Assembly (NCBI GenBank): GCA_019925105.1
Contig: JAHGAU010000016.1
Coordinates: 496,001-560,000 of the forward strand
Origin: Niebla homalea
Lineage: Eukaryota > Ascomycota > Lecanoromycetes > Lecanorales > Ramalinaceae
DNA length: 64,000 nucleotides
Reading direction: 5' to 3'
In this document: piece after piece, positions 20,243-31,212 of the stretch
Position numbering within the stretch: position 1 is the first letter of the stretch
Layout: the number at the start of each line of letters is the position of its first letter
The notes under the pieces: generated by a model
Database searches by the model: none
Seen by the model: only the letters and a program-made list of their open reading frames with translations
What the model was told of the DNA's origin: nothing
Program-made: the position numbers and the translations under genes

Positions 20243-20559
20243 ATGCCTGCCGGCTTCCCCAACATCCGCCACGATCCAACCAAGCCCGACGCTCAAGCCA
20301 TCGTTCGTGCACAGCAACAGCAACAGACTCTACCCTCAACTCCCTCATCCTCATCAGAGAAGAAGTCCAAGTACCAATTCCCCATCGAGAAGGGTATGCA
20401 TGAAGAGACCATGGCCGCTTTGGTGTCCACATGGCTAAGTCTTCGTTAGATGAGAAGAAGAAGATCAGTGGCAAGAGTCAGTCCGATGAGGTGGACAGTC
20501 AGAGTGTGAACACGCAATCGTCGAGGACGGGGCTGTTGAGTAAGATGATGAAACGTTGA
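20243..20559 (+). CDS. Small hydrophilic protein, probably stress or development related
   Basis: Two exons, 20243-20393 and 20450-20559, with a 56-nt intron (GTATGC...TTAG; branch near GCTAAG), encode 86 residues. Without splicing the frame stops at 20449 after 68 codons. With splicing it continues as PIEKDEKKKISGKSQSDE to a TGA. The protein is Gln/Ser/Lys/Asp-rich with a Gln run, no hydrophobic segment and a basic end (LLSKMMKR). It looks intrinsically disordered. The strong TATA promoter and leader suggest regulated, possibly high, expression. No family is recognised; the length and composition resemble small fungal stress or conidiation proteins, which is only an analogy. Confidence 0.6.
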
Positions 20560-21161
20560 GGACTAAGCTATGCCCGGTTGTGAGCGACTTGAGATGAATG
20601 TGATGTGATGCCGGCCAGGTATATGGAGCCCTTTGGGGCGTTGGAATCAGGGTCGATGATAAAAGACCGGGCGTTTGTTTGTTTGCATCTAGTCGTGACA
20701 GATTGATCACATCATTAAGGCGAATATTCTGCACCGTATTAGTTCCGTTGTTCCTTTACTTGTTTATTGGAGCTCTAAAATCTTTGAAAATTCGAAAAGT
20801 GGTCGGGAATCTGATTCGTTTCCGAATAGAAAAGCACCCCGTTCTAAACACAAGTGTTGGAATCACTTACGTTACTTGTCTGTTACCCCGGGTTGTCATG
20901 CTTACATCCCAAACTAAAGGCGTCGCCGTACTCTGTCTCCGAAGGAGCTAAGCGTCATTATACCTTCAGGATCTTACGACGGAGTGAGCGGATGTAAGCC
21001 AGATCCAACAATTTAAGGTAGTGGGATGAACATATCACACGTGGTGCTGCTGACTCTGAGATGCTTTTGAGGTCATGACAAAGAAAGATCAGGACGACAT
21101 TTGATGAGCGGATCTGGTATCCGTTACTCTTGATTCATTGGCGGTTAGCAGCACTTGCACG
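20560..21161. other. Convergent 3' region, nothing seen
   Basis: About 600 bp between convergent genes. Short frames only, none with codon composition like the neighbours. Confidence 0.55.
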
Positions 21162-22391
21162 TCAAAAGGTCCTCGCTCTATTGGCGAAATACGCTCTGAA
21201 TGGAAGTCTCCAATTTCGCCGTCTTAGGTCCTCCCTGAAGACGTCAAAATCGTACTTCTGCAGCTTGTCCAGCCACATCTTGGTTGAAATGGCAGGCATC
21301 AGAACACCAAACGCGCTGTCAAGCTCGGTTCGCTGGCGATTTCCCAACGTCCGGCTTTGACTGGCCTTGTCATAAACATGCCCTTCTTGACCTTCGTATT
21401 CATAAGGATGATCAACATCTTGCCCTTTGCGGACGTTCTTGGCCATCTCTCTCGCTGTGATTAGATGATCGCTGGCCCGCGTAGCCACCTCGAAGATTGC
21501 GTCTCTCAGTCCAGGCGCATCGGCGCCTTGCCTGAGCACATCTTCTTCTTTGACTTTAGATTTCGCCATGACATCCAGAGGTAACAGGACACTTCCCTGC
21601 TTCGTCCTCTCTAGGCCCCCAGCCATCACGCGAGAGTTGCTGTGATGGTTCGGTGGCGGTGGGAAAGCCACAAGCGGCAGACCACGTAAGACAGCGACGA
21701 TACCACTGGCCTTACCGATATGGGAAGCCACATGATCGACGGTCACACTGGCCATTGGTAGACTCTGCAGCGTGAGATACAGTAAGGTTGAGTATGTGTT
21801 CTCTGCATACTTTTCCAAGGCATCTAATGTGGGATATGGTCTTCCGTCACTGTATTGCTCCCTAGCAGTGATGATGCGCAGAAACCAATTTCTGCTTAAT
21901 TTGGTCGCGCCTTCAGTGCGCACTTCCAGATCAGCAATTGCATGTGCCAGCAAGACCGACACCGGTTGCTTCGGAGGCGTTCCAGAAAAGGCGCGAGTGA
22001 CGTTATCACGCCAGAACTGATACCGCATGGCCGCAACGGTCGAATTTGATACCGAATCAGGTACCCGGGCTAATTCAATATTGAAAGCGCGGATCGCCAG
22101 ATAAGCAGTCTGAGCAGCAGGCGGGATGAAAGCCAGCAGCGTATGAGACGGTGTATCATATTTCCTGGATACATTCAATGCCAACAAACATGATTGATAC
22201 AGAAAACATACTTACCTCAATAGTTGCGTACAATAATCTTTAGCGCCCCTTACTTCAGACATACTCGGACCTCCTGGACTAGGCGTACTATATGATGACG
22301 CGTAGCATTTGCTGCAGGAGGAAATGGCTTTGACAGCCTTGGTCGGCAGATACTGTCGACTATGAGCCCTGGAGAGGCTGAAAGATATCAT
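21162..22391 (-). CDS. NDUFAF6-like complex I assembly factor (squalene/phytoene synthase fold)
   Basis: Exons 22216-22391 and 21162-22164 on the minus strand, joined by a 51-nt GTAAGT...CAG intron, encode 392 residues. The join completes YCTQLLRKYDTPSHTLLAF, the conserved entry to the family. MRYQFWRDNV and the block around HVASHIGKASGIVAVLRGLPL are also characteristic. The Asp-rich metal-binding motifs of real phytoene synthases are missing, which points to the non-enzymatic NDUFAF6 branch needed for assembly of the ND1 module of respiratory complex I. A Ser/Arg-rich N-terminus fits mitochondrial import. The frame opens at a TTG at 22430; the ATG at 22391 is preferred. Confidence 0.88.
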
Positions 22392-22774
22392 GACAACTGC
22401 AGCATAAATAGACAGGAAATCGTGCACCAAGCGAAAGGGGTATCAAAAGTCATGGCCAGCTTAAAGATTAGCAGCTACCTCTCGACATTCTCCTCAGTAT
22501 CAAGTAGCGAAGTGGTGGCAGATGGATTTGGGCGCTAGCGTGAACAATCTGAACCCGTCACCAAAAACATTTTGCTCGATGACGTCATACAGCACTGTCG
22601 TTTGTCCATGTCGTCTCTGCTGACGTTACGATCGCCTTACACCTTATCTCGTTCATCAATTGGAGTGGCTAGAGCAGGAGCCCATTAGGGACAGGGTATC
22701 ACAGTCTCTAAAACAATAAAGAGTACTGAGATGCCACAAAGCTTGCCAAACGCCAGCATCGAGAAGAGGGTATA

Positions 22775-22861
22775 TATATTGTACCTACATTTACAGTGAG
22801 TGGTATATTGTACCTACATTTACAGTGAGTGGTATATTCTACATACATATACAGTGAGTGG
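22775..22861. repeat. Three tandem 29-bp repeats
   Basis: Three head-to-tail copies at 22775-22803, 22804-22832 and 22833-22861. The first two are identical; the third has four substitutions. The unit begins TATATTGTACCTACATTTAC and ends AGTGAGTGG. It lies between the 3' end of the P450 gene and the 5' side of the NDUFAF6-like gene. Confidence 0.95.
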
Positions 22862-22913
22862 TAAAAAAGTCTTGAAAGCCCGTCCGAATCCCTGTACTCA
22901 TGAGGCAGCCTTT

Positions 22914-24521
22914 TCACTGCCTCCGGGGTATCAGTACCACCTTACAGCCCCCCAAGCCTGTACAGGTCAGTGCGATCTTCTCCCTCCATGGTTCATCATC
23001 TCGACTTTCAATCCCTTCAAACTCCCGCGCCATCCAGGCCGTAATCCAGGCGCATTCCATCAATGCAAATTGCTGTCCTATGCATATCCTGGGTCCGCCA
23101 TTGAATGGAAGGTATTCCCATCCGACACGCAAACCCTTGCCATCGGCATTGTCAAGCCATCTTTCCGGCTTGAACTCTTCAGCGTCCTCACCATAAATCT
23201 CATGGCGCCGATGCATGGCCCAGAGGCTCCAGTGAAACACCTCCCCCTTTTTGACGAATATTGGCGCCGTACCCGCTGGCCCTCCACCAACTGGGATGAT
23301 CGTATCCCGAGCTGCTGTTCTTACGTTTTCTGGCACGACAGGGTAGAGCCGAAGGCTCTCATTGAGAATGGCTTGCAGATACTTCATGCTTTTGATCTCC
23401 TCAAATGTCGGACGTCCGGAGGACATGAGCGAAATCTCCTTCTGCAGTTTGGACCAAATTTCTGGCCGCCGGGACAGCTCAAACCAGACATTTGAGAGTA
23501 AGGACGCTGTCGTGTCGCGCCCTGCCAGCAGGCTGCCGAGCAATTCTGCACGAATCTGTTTGCGATCCTGCGTTCGGTCGAGCAGCTCCTGAAGAAATAT
23601 GTACGTCTTGTGACCTTGAGTACCAGAATCCTGCTGGGCTGCCAAGCGGTCCTCATTTGCCTGCTCGACGATGTGATCAACAAACTCGTTGATTGTCTGC
23701 ACGGTTGACTTTTGGAACCAATCGAAGGTGAAGAGTGAAAGGAATCCAAAGGTCGATTCCTTGGGTTGAAACGCCTCATGCACCTTATCCCATGCCCCTA
23801 TAAACTTCTCGATCCCTATTCCACCCAAGCTTGTCGCGGCTTCTCCCTTGGGATGTTGACTCAATGTATCTGTGCTCCGCCCGAACAAGAAGTCCGTCGC
23901 GACATCAAGGCTCGCCTGGAAGAACAAAGGCTGCAGATCAACCACGGTCCTCCCATCCTTGGGAATCGCCTCCACAAGACTCCTCGCATGGCCCTCGAAA
24001 AGCTCGGGGTCACTGATGTGCGCTCTCGCAAAAGCCGGCCTCAGCAGGTCTCTCGACCGATGCCAGGCCGCCCCGTCGGAAGTGAAAATCCCATCGCCCA
24101 GGAACCAACCCAGCCCCTTCTTCCGGAGAGGCCCGACTTCCCAGTCGTGAAAATTCGTCGAAAGGACGCACTTCACATTCTCGGGCTCGATGGTGCTGAC
24201 GGCTGACGGCCCGATCTGGTTGACCGTCAACGTGTTCACACCGTGCTGGATGTAGCGCTGGCGCATGTCTTCGAGGCTGGTGTGCCTGGTGAGGCTTTTG
24301 TAGAGGGTCCAGACGAAATCCAGGCCGAGAAATGGATCGCGGATGGGCAGGTGCAAAGGAGGTTGACAACCTTGAGAGCGGGCATGTTGGCGCCGTTTGT
24401 TGCGGAGGACGCCGGAGTTGTAAATCCTGTAAAGGATGTAGGGTACCAATGCAACGATGCATGTCTGGAGGACAGATATCAAAGAAAATGACATGTTCGA
24501 TCGATCTCGCATTGCCAGCAT
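22914..24521 (-). CDS. Cytochrome P450, CYP52-like alkane/fatty acid hydroxylase
   Basis: A single-exon, 535-residue microsomal P450. Residues about 10-30 form a membrane anchor. FLGDGIFTSDGAAWHRSRDLLRPAF (helix C region), the I-helix AGRDTTA, the K-helix ESLR, the PERF-like FKPERW and the heme loop FNGGPRICIGQ are all intact, so the enzyme should be active. The LGDGIFTSDG and FNGGPRICIGQQFALME forms are those of the CYP52 clan, which omega-hydroxylates n-alkanes and fatty acids in the ER. No reductase or fatty alcohol oxidase lies nearby. A minus-strand GATATAAAG about 145 bp upstream (24665-24672) may be its TATA box. Exact subfamily cannot be decided by eye. Confidence 0.92.
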   Translation of the reverse strand: MLAMRDRSNMSFSLISVLQTCIVALVPYILYRIYNSGVLRNKRRQHARSQGCQPPLHLPIRDPFLGLDFVWTLYKSLTRHTSLEDMRQRYIQHGVNTLTVNQIGPSAVSTIEPENVKCVLSTNFHDWEVGPLRKKGLGWFLGDGIFTSDGAAWHRSRDLLRPAFARAHISDPELFEGHARSLVEAIPKDGRTVVDLQPLFFQASLDVATDFLFGRSTDTLSQHPKGEAATSLGGIGIEKFIGAWDKVHEAFQPKESTFGFLSLFTFDWFQKSTVQTINEFVDHIVEQANEDRLAAQQDSGTQGHKTYIFLQELLDRTQDRKQIRAELLGSLLAGRDTTASLLSNVWFELSRRPEIWSKLQKEISLMSSGRPTFEEIKSMKYLQAILNESLRLYPVVPENVRTAARDTIIPVGGGPAGTAPIFVKKGEVFHWSLWAMHRRHEIYGEDAEEFKPERWLDNADGKGLRVGWEYLPFNGGPRICIGQQFALMECAWITAWMAREFEGIESRDDEPWREKIALTCTGLGGCKVVLIPRRQ

Positions 24522-25313
24522 GATCGTTCATGCAAGACTTTATGCCACTTTATCCGGCTTTCCCCATGCTTTCATGTCAATTGCTCACTCAGAAGCCAAA
24601 GACACTGTGATCATCAACTGCTCAGATATCCCAGAAAGCATGGCAGCCTCTCCCGGGACCTGGCTTTATATCTATCTGTATAGTGCTGCCTAACGGACAT
24701 CCAACCTGCCAGGATCGGAGCAACCCCGAGCATCCTCCCCATGCTTACCCTTAGAATACCCCTGAATGCGTGAATAGAAGTAGTCATGTGGACAGTTCAT
24801 CGCTGCAATTATTATACGAGCTGGCGAACGGCGTCGGAGTCTAGCGAGATTGTCGCTGGCTTCCGTCTTACCGCTTCTGAATGAGTCATCCATGATCTTG
24901 GAGGTGGTGTAAGAGCGGCGAGTTCTACCTCACAGGGAGCGGAAGTTGGGTCTTTCACATTCTCGGGGGCGACGCAGTGAGACGGCATATATAGCCTATC
25001 CACCAGTCATCGCAATCCTTATTCAACTAATTGAGAAAGGGTGTCAGCGTTGTGATGAAGAAGAAGGGCAAATCATTCTCCAATCCGCACTACGAAATCT
25101 ACGCGAGATATATCACTTTTTGGCATTTCACCTAAATCCCTTGGGTTGTAGAACTAGTAACACATTTAATTGTAGAACTATGTCCTCGGCCACTGGAGCC
25201 TGTAAATTAAATTCTAACTCTGCCTATTTTGCCGCAAACGTTGTCATACATCCAGTTTGTATATCCAGGCCAACCTCTCCAACATGGGATATTGTTCTGC
25301 GCCAAAAAAACCA
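24522..25313. other. Intergenic region upstream of the P450
   Basis: About 790 bp with no supported frame. The left 200 bp should contain the P450 promoter; the right end is the 3' UTR of the WDR44-like gene. Confidence 0.55.
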
Positions 25314-28252
25314 TTAGGACGCAGTCCCACAAGCATTGCACACCAAAACCTGCTTCCCCACCCCTTCCATCTTGACCCTAAAGCTCGTCCCCGCGCACTT
25401 CCTGCACTTCAGCTCGCCACCGCTTGGCTCTGAGATGCTGCCAGCATCACTATTCTCCTCGCTACTCAGCACCGAGACATTTGTGATGTCTCGAGCCATA
25501 GGCACGCCGAGATGCGTGCCGTCATGTCCTCCACCGCTGGTCAGGCTGGCGTTGCTGCTCCCCGCCTGGCTGCTGTAGCGGGTCCTTGGTGCTCCGAGAT
25601 GGGAGAGGTGAGCCGCTTGAGCTTTGTAGACAGACTTATTCCAGAACATCCAGCTCTGGTCGCCTTGGAGCATCAGCGGATCGGATTCCCGATGTTCATC
25701 GGGCATCGTGGTAAACGGTGCAATGGGCGGTTTGCTCCCGGAAGCTGTTTCTTTCGTATCAGCAACCGAGCCGGCAACGCTTGCATTGGGAGGGCTGTGA
25801 TGCGCAGAACTGTTGGGTTGCGATGAGCTGGCTTGACCTTGTTGAAGTCGTGCCGACGGTTGAGCGGCGATCTGGCTGAGTGTCTTGCGGGGGGATGTTG
25901 ATCGGTGCTTTGTGTTGCCGTTACTGTTACGGCGGAAGCTGTCGAAGCTGCCATTGGCGCTGTTGTTGTTGTTGTTGTTGTTATTACTATGATTATTGAT
26001 GGACTGTCGCCATGAAAGGATGCGGTCGGAAGAATGGCTAAGTTGGAGAGAGTTGCGAGATGACCGGGTGCTATTCTTTGTGGCCACAGAACTGGTGCGG
26101 CCGAGCATCTTTTTGGTGAGGGCGCTGTCGTTGTTTCGGATCCGATTGTGAAATGCGCAATCCTGGCGAAATACTTTGATATTTCCATTGAAGTCCGCAG
26201 TGACAATGATATTGCCATCCGAATGTTTACATCTTGAGAGGTAAGCCGGAGATTCTTCCGGCTTCGTGGCCTTTGTAGAGTCGACTGTGGCGGGGGTGGG
26301 AGGCACGCTCTCTTCGAGCTGTCTGCCATCTTCGGTCTGGGGGATTGACGAGGCGTAAGATTGCGCTCTGCTAATGAGTTTGACAGGCGGTGGATTGCAT
26401 AGATCGTACAATGGATCGCCAGATGCACTGAGATGTTGTCTTGTTCGGGTAGGGGCCATGATGGCGGTGGTAACAATGGCCTGATGAGCTTCGAACATCT
26501 CCACCGGCCGCTTGTCCTTCTCACTTTCTGCAGGGCCTGTCGACCAAATGTACGCTTTTCGATCCTCACTTCCGCAGATGACATACTTGGCATCATCACT
26601 GAAGCTCGCCCGAATCTGGCTGCAGGAGTTCTCGTTGCCTTTCAGCTTAAGCTCAAGGCCTTTGTCGCGCAGGTTGTAGATCCGGACACGAGAATCGTTG
26701 CTGGTGACGAGGATCTTGACTTCACCACCTTGGTCTTCAGGCGGATAGTTGATTGCCTGAATGCCTGTGATTTTGCTGCCCTTGGCATTCTTACCATGCG
26801 CTGAGCGGACGTGTAGTTGCGTCTGGTATTTCAGTCCCTCAGTATCGTAGAAAAGGCACAAGCCATTCAGACAGCCGGCAATCGCGGTCCTTCCGTCCGG
26901 TGTGAAGGAAACTGCCGTAATGAGGTCGGGTATAGTGTTGATGTAGGCGATATTCTTGTCCGGTATGCTCCATAGGCGCAGCTTGGAATCCAATGCGCCG
27001 GCAAGGAAGAATCGATCATCACGCGGATGAAATTGGATTGACGTTACAAAGTCACTATGATTGAAGCAGCACAGGCACTCTTCCCTGCTCACATGCCATA
27101 GACGCACAGTCTTGTCCATTGAGGATGATAGCAGGAAGTTGTTCTTGCTCCAGCTGAGGTCTAGTATACTTGCGGTATGACCCGAATATTCTCGGACAGT
27201 CTTTCTTTTGAAGATGGGTGCATTGAGTCGTAAGTTTTGCCCTTCTTGGCCCAAGGCCTCCTCTTCTGCTTCATGCATCTGCCGATCCTCCTTATTTGAC
27301 AGCACTGCCCACACTCTGACCACAAAGTCTTTCCCGCCAGCCGCAAGATGCTTGCCGTCTTTGGAAAACTCCATGGCCCAAATTGCATTGCCATCCTTCC
27401 TGGAGTCCGTTTTTGGGACCGCGCTCTGAACCCGCCGTCCCCCATTCTGGGCGATCTCCACACCAGACCTACCCTTGAGCTCCTGGGCAAGGAAGACACG
27501 GTTGAAGTCCTTCTCTTTCTTGCCATGAGACCTCATCCTGATATATTTGGGCGGCGAGGGGAACTGTGGGACATACCCAATAGGTTGCGAGAAGACATCA
27601 GCATCCATGCCTTCCGTCCTCGTCTCCCCAAGGTCAGTTTCGTTCTCTTTCCTCTCAGGGGCGACATCCTTCCGTTTCGGAGCGACGAATCGACTAAAGA
27701 AAGAAGCTTTGTATCTACGGGGTAATCCATGAGTCAGCTCTGCTTACAATAGCATTCGAGAAGCCAAAAGTTGCCACAGCTACGCCGACCTCTGCTTGGT
27801 TGACGAAATGATTGGGCAACGTACCTCTTATCACGAAATGTGGAAGCTATGCTATCAGTGCGGTTGACCTGAGGATCGATCGAGGGACGGTTTGATATGG
27901 TCGATGGGTTAGCTTCCGACGCAAGATTCTCCTCTTCGACCGCCGTGGTAGCACGTGGCTTTGGAGACTGGGCGATAGCCGAGTTGGTCCGCTTGATGAT
28001 TGCCTGCAAGGCGGGAAAATTTAGTAGTCTGCCAGGTCTTCGGCGTTCCATCCTTGGCGTACATGTGATAGAGGGTCAATTGGCTGACTTTCTCTCCTTC
28101 CCTCGCTCATCGAGTTCCTTGCGCTGTTGGGTCCACTCGAGAACGCGGGCAAGAGTTTGGCCGGATATGTCTTGCCAACGGAAAGCGGTCTTGCTAGAAA
28201 AGAACAGGTCAGCAGAATGATAGAACCGGGGCGGTTTCTCTGCCGTCGGCAT
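25314..28252 (-). CDS. WDR44/Dgr2-like WD40 protein with C-terminal zinc ribbon
   Basis: Three coding exons on the minus strand: 28089-28252, 27825-28028 and 25314-27714 (922 residues). The start reads MPTAEKPPRFYHSADLFF and continues FRWQDISGQTLARVLEW. Exon 3 joins as FRDKRYKASFFSRF and reaches MDADVFSQPIGYVPQFP. Six or seven WD repeats follow, for example SGHTASILDLSWSKNNFLLS and DKTVRLWHV. Next is a long Ser/Asn-rich region with a poly-Asn run, and the protein ends in CRKC...CNAC, a zinc-ribbon-like pair. Human WDR44 binds Rab11; yeast Dgr2 is the nearest fungal relative I can name. The first intron (28029-28088) has a weak GTCAGC donor. An upstream, out-of-frame ORF (28257-28398) may be a lost N-terminus (see findings). 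Confidence 0.82.
25961..25983. repeat. (TTG)n microsatellite encoding poly-Asn
   Basis: About seven TTG units on the plus strand encode an Asn run in the disordered region of the WDR44-like protein on the minus strand. Length polymorphism is likely. Confidence 0.9.
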
Positions 28253-28398
28253 GTACCTTCACTGGTATCTGCCTGTTTCGAGGATGGGCCGACAGCGCCT
28301 CGAGTCGAAAATGAGGGACGCCTGGGAGATTCCACTGAAGCATTGCTATCGCGAAGATTGGGAGTCACTCTGATGGAGGGCACCGTGGTTTCTGCCAT

Positions 28399-30221
28399 AC
28401 CTAGAGAGGGATATTGATATTGCAGGCTGCGCCTGGTGGCCTGCGGTTCTTGCGGTGGAGCTTCTTAAGTCTGGATGTCGATAGCATGTCGTCTCGACTG
28501 ATAGCTAATCACAACTCTCCGACATAATATTTCGTGCCAGTTGAAATGACATCGCGCCATGGGAAGCTCTCCATGCGCGTCAGCATAATTTGCACAATTT
28601 TTGATCGGCATTCCGTGTTGCCAGCAGTGAGAAAAGCAGTTCCAGATATGCGCAGTGAGCTGTACGTATAGGTATGGATGGACCGTGCTTAGGGTCGGGA
28701 GACAGCCATAAGAGGCTTGAGAGGCACCGTACCGTCGTACCTTTCACATGGTCCCGTAAGTGTCAAGAAAGGTTGAGGAGATCATACCCTCGAAGAACTA
28801 CTACGTAGTTTTATTTGCTGAATCCATGGAGAGACCCTCACCAGCTGCTTCAGTGAATGACAGTGATATTTCCAGCAAGGACTAAAGGCTCTAGGGTGTC
28901 ACCTTCTCAGGTCCAGACAACATGACATGAGGTGATACATTCATCCATACCTGCAAGTCCCAATAGCTCACTAAGAAGCCTTCTTCTGAAACAGCATACG
29001 CGCTGCTGTCTGCTGACCTTGGCTTCACGAAAAAACCATTCTCAGTAGTCCCGAGTATTTGGAAGCAAGTCTACGAACGGTCCCTGAGGTTGTCTGTCAG
29101 CTGTCTACTTCCGCCCAAATGATCGACAATCGAACCGTCCTGTAGGTTTGCACACCAATGCACTCCGCATTTCCGATTCTGTCGCGTTTGCTCCTTACTG
29201 GCTGCTTTCTTCCTTTAGCTCGGTACCGGAGTACCGGACGCCTATCCCCATGTGCGCTTTGTTAGGTGTCCTGCATCTCATTCCTGGATCGTTGGCCTTC
29301 TTAGATTGCCCGCCTGAACCTTCCTTCAGGGAAAGTTCTTTATTAGCTGTTTTGGCGAGTGTGATCGGCGTCTGCCAGAGCACCGTGCGCGGCCAACCGC
29401 TAACCAATCTCGTTCGTCCTGACTCTCTGCAGCAGCATGTCTCACACGCGGCACCTACATCAACCACTGGCGGGACCACTGGCGGGACCTCTGGCGGGTG
29501 AGTGGATGAATGTCTTTTCTCTGCACAGCCCCGTATATGTGAGCAATCGTAGATGTGCTCATGTATGATTTGACATAAAAGTGGAGCGTGGAAGATTTTG
29601 GTGATCCGCTGAAGGGGCTAGGCGACGACCGGTAGAAGGATGATCTACAGTAATCCATCCGATATATTTGAGACGGTTTGAGACTATTTGAGCCGGCCTG
29701 TCCGCTTACTATTTTCGAACCAGTCCTGTTAGGGCATCGCAGTAGTGCAAAGCTCCAAGACTTGTTATTGCTATTGCTAGACAATCCACCTAAAGTCTGA
29801 CCCAAAGTCTGATGTTCAACGGCCTGCCGTGCTTGTCAGATACTGAGATACTACCTTGCTCCTCGCTAGCGAACTGATGAACCAGCATGCAGCGTCAGGA
29901 TCTACGGAACCCACACCCATACAGATCGTGCATGTTCCGTGCACGGCGGCGCTTTGGCAGATATCCTATTCGTCAAGCACAGCAAGGTTCTCCGCAAGTT
30001 CCACTGTCTTGGTCCCCTTGGTCCCCTCGGTGCCATTTAGGCATTGACGGTTCGGGGAATATGTTGGCAGGGTCGAGAGTTTGATATAATTGACCTGATC
30101 CCTGACCACCTTTCTGCATCTGCTCCCCGAACTCGCACCTGCAGGCTCGTCCAACCTGGAGTTTAGCAAAGACCTCTCAGCCACTTCGACACCAACATAC
30201 AGATGAGAGATTCCATGTGCA
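28399..30221. other. About 1.8 kb without a supported gene
   Basis: No spliced or unspliced model was convincing. The longest frames start at non-ATG codons or are Thr/Gly-rich through a short internal duplication: three copies of a CTGGCGGGA-like 12-mer near 29467-29501. No transposase, reverse transcriptase or tRNA features were seen. Confidence 0.5.
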
Positions 30222-31091
30222 ATGCGCTCCGGACAAGCTGGAATCGACGGCACCCATGTATATGAGCAGTGCACTATTCCCGCTCTCTTTTGGCATCCCA
30301 GCCAATTCCCCTACACACTGCAGCAGGTCCCACAGATTGCGTATTATGGATACGACTTCTTGGAGCCGGCTTTCTTCCAAGGACTCAAAAGACCAAGAGC
30401 ATCCGAGAATGACGATGAAAGTAATCACGCTCCACCCACCAAAAAACGGAAACTTCGACACCACCTCACCACATCTCGCCTCAGTAAGCCTTCAGCAGAG
30501 CCGGCTTCGTATACCCCAATTCGACCTCCGTGGAGGCGAGGAATCTGGGCGCGCCAGAGAACACTTCTCAAGGACTTACTGCGACGAGCCGCGATTTTCA
30601 ATTCCATCGCTTCGAAGAGGAGGTCAAGTGGAATGCGTGGAGTCAATGCCCGTCATCTTACCAAAGAAGCGTCACAGATAGAGTAAGTTTCCAAATGCAG
30701 ACATCGCCGCAAAGTCGTTGCTGACGGGTACAGGCCGTATTCAAAAACAGCCCGAACGGACTCAACAGATAGCTCTTCGGGCAAAGGGCAGCCAGCTGAG
30801 GAAGAGAGGAATGCTCAAGATGAGGAAGACTATGACGCCTTTGATGAATTCGTAACGCCGGAAACCTCGGGCGACGAAGCGGATGAGGAAGAAGATATCG
30901 TATATAGCGACTTTAACTTGTTACGCAGCGATGAGCTGGATTCGGACCCTGACCTACAAGATGAAGGTTTCTCCTTTGACAGCTTTGACAACGGCCAAAC
31001 CTTGACAGGCGATGATGGGGCAAAAGCGATGGCTTTGCTCTTGGAGATCGAGAGAAGTTCAGAGGCCTCGTTTGCTCCCGGCATTGCATGA
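30222..31091 (+). CDS. Uncharacterised protein with basic middle and acidic C-terminus
   Basis: Two exons, 30222-30682 and 30734-31091, are joined by a well-formed 51-nt intron (GTAAGT...CAG, branch GCTGACG). They give 272 residues. Residues 1-50 are aromatic-rich (PALFWHPSQFPYTLQQVPQ). A PTKKRKLR stretch looks like a nuclear localisation signal. A basic RRGIWARQRTLLKDLLRRAAIF helix region follows (broken here only for description). The C-terminal 120 residues are strongly acidic (Glu/Asp) with regularly spaced Phe and Leu, as in acidic activation or histone-binding tails. The intron fits so precisely, and the second exon is so uniform, that coding is likely. No family is recognised; a nuclear role is inferred. 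Confidence 0.65.
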
Positions 31092-31212
31092 AAAATTGAC
31101 AGGGTCATGATTCAGCTTGATGAAGCGCGAGCGTTATGGGGTCCTTGGAAGAAATACAGCAGTCAGGAGGCATCTCCAACGGCGTCCTGGATACTTCTTC
31201 GTGATTTGTGGT

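Noticed and set aside
20395..20449. Apparent minus-one frameshift in the small TATA-driven gene
   Set aside because: A 56-nt intron (GTATGC...TTAG) joins both frames exactly, so no frameshift is needed.
29148..29501. 117-codon plus-strand frame ending in Thr/Gly repeats
   Set aside because: It starts at a non-ATG codon and its end is a short tandem duplication; composition is unlike neighbouring genes.
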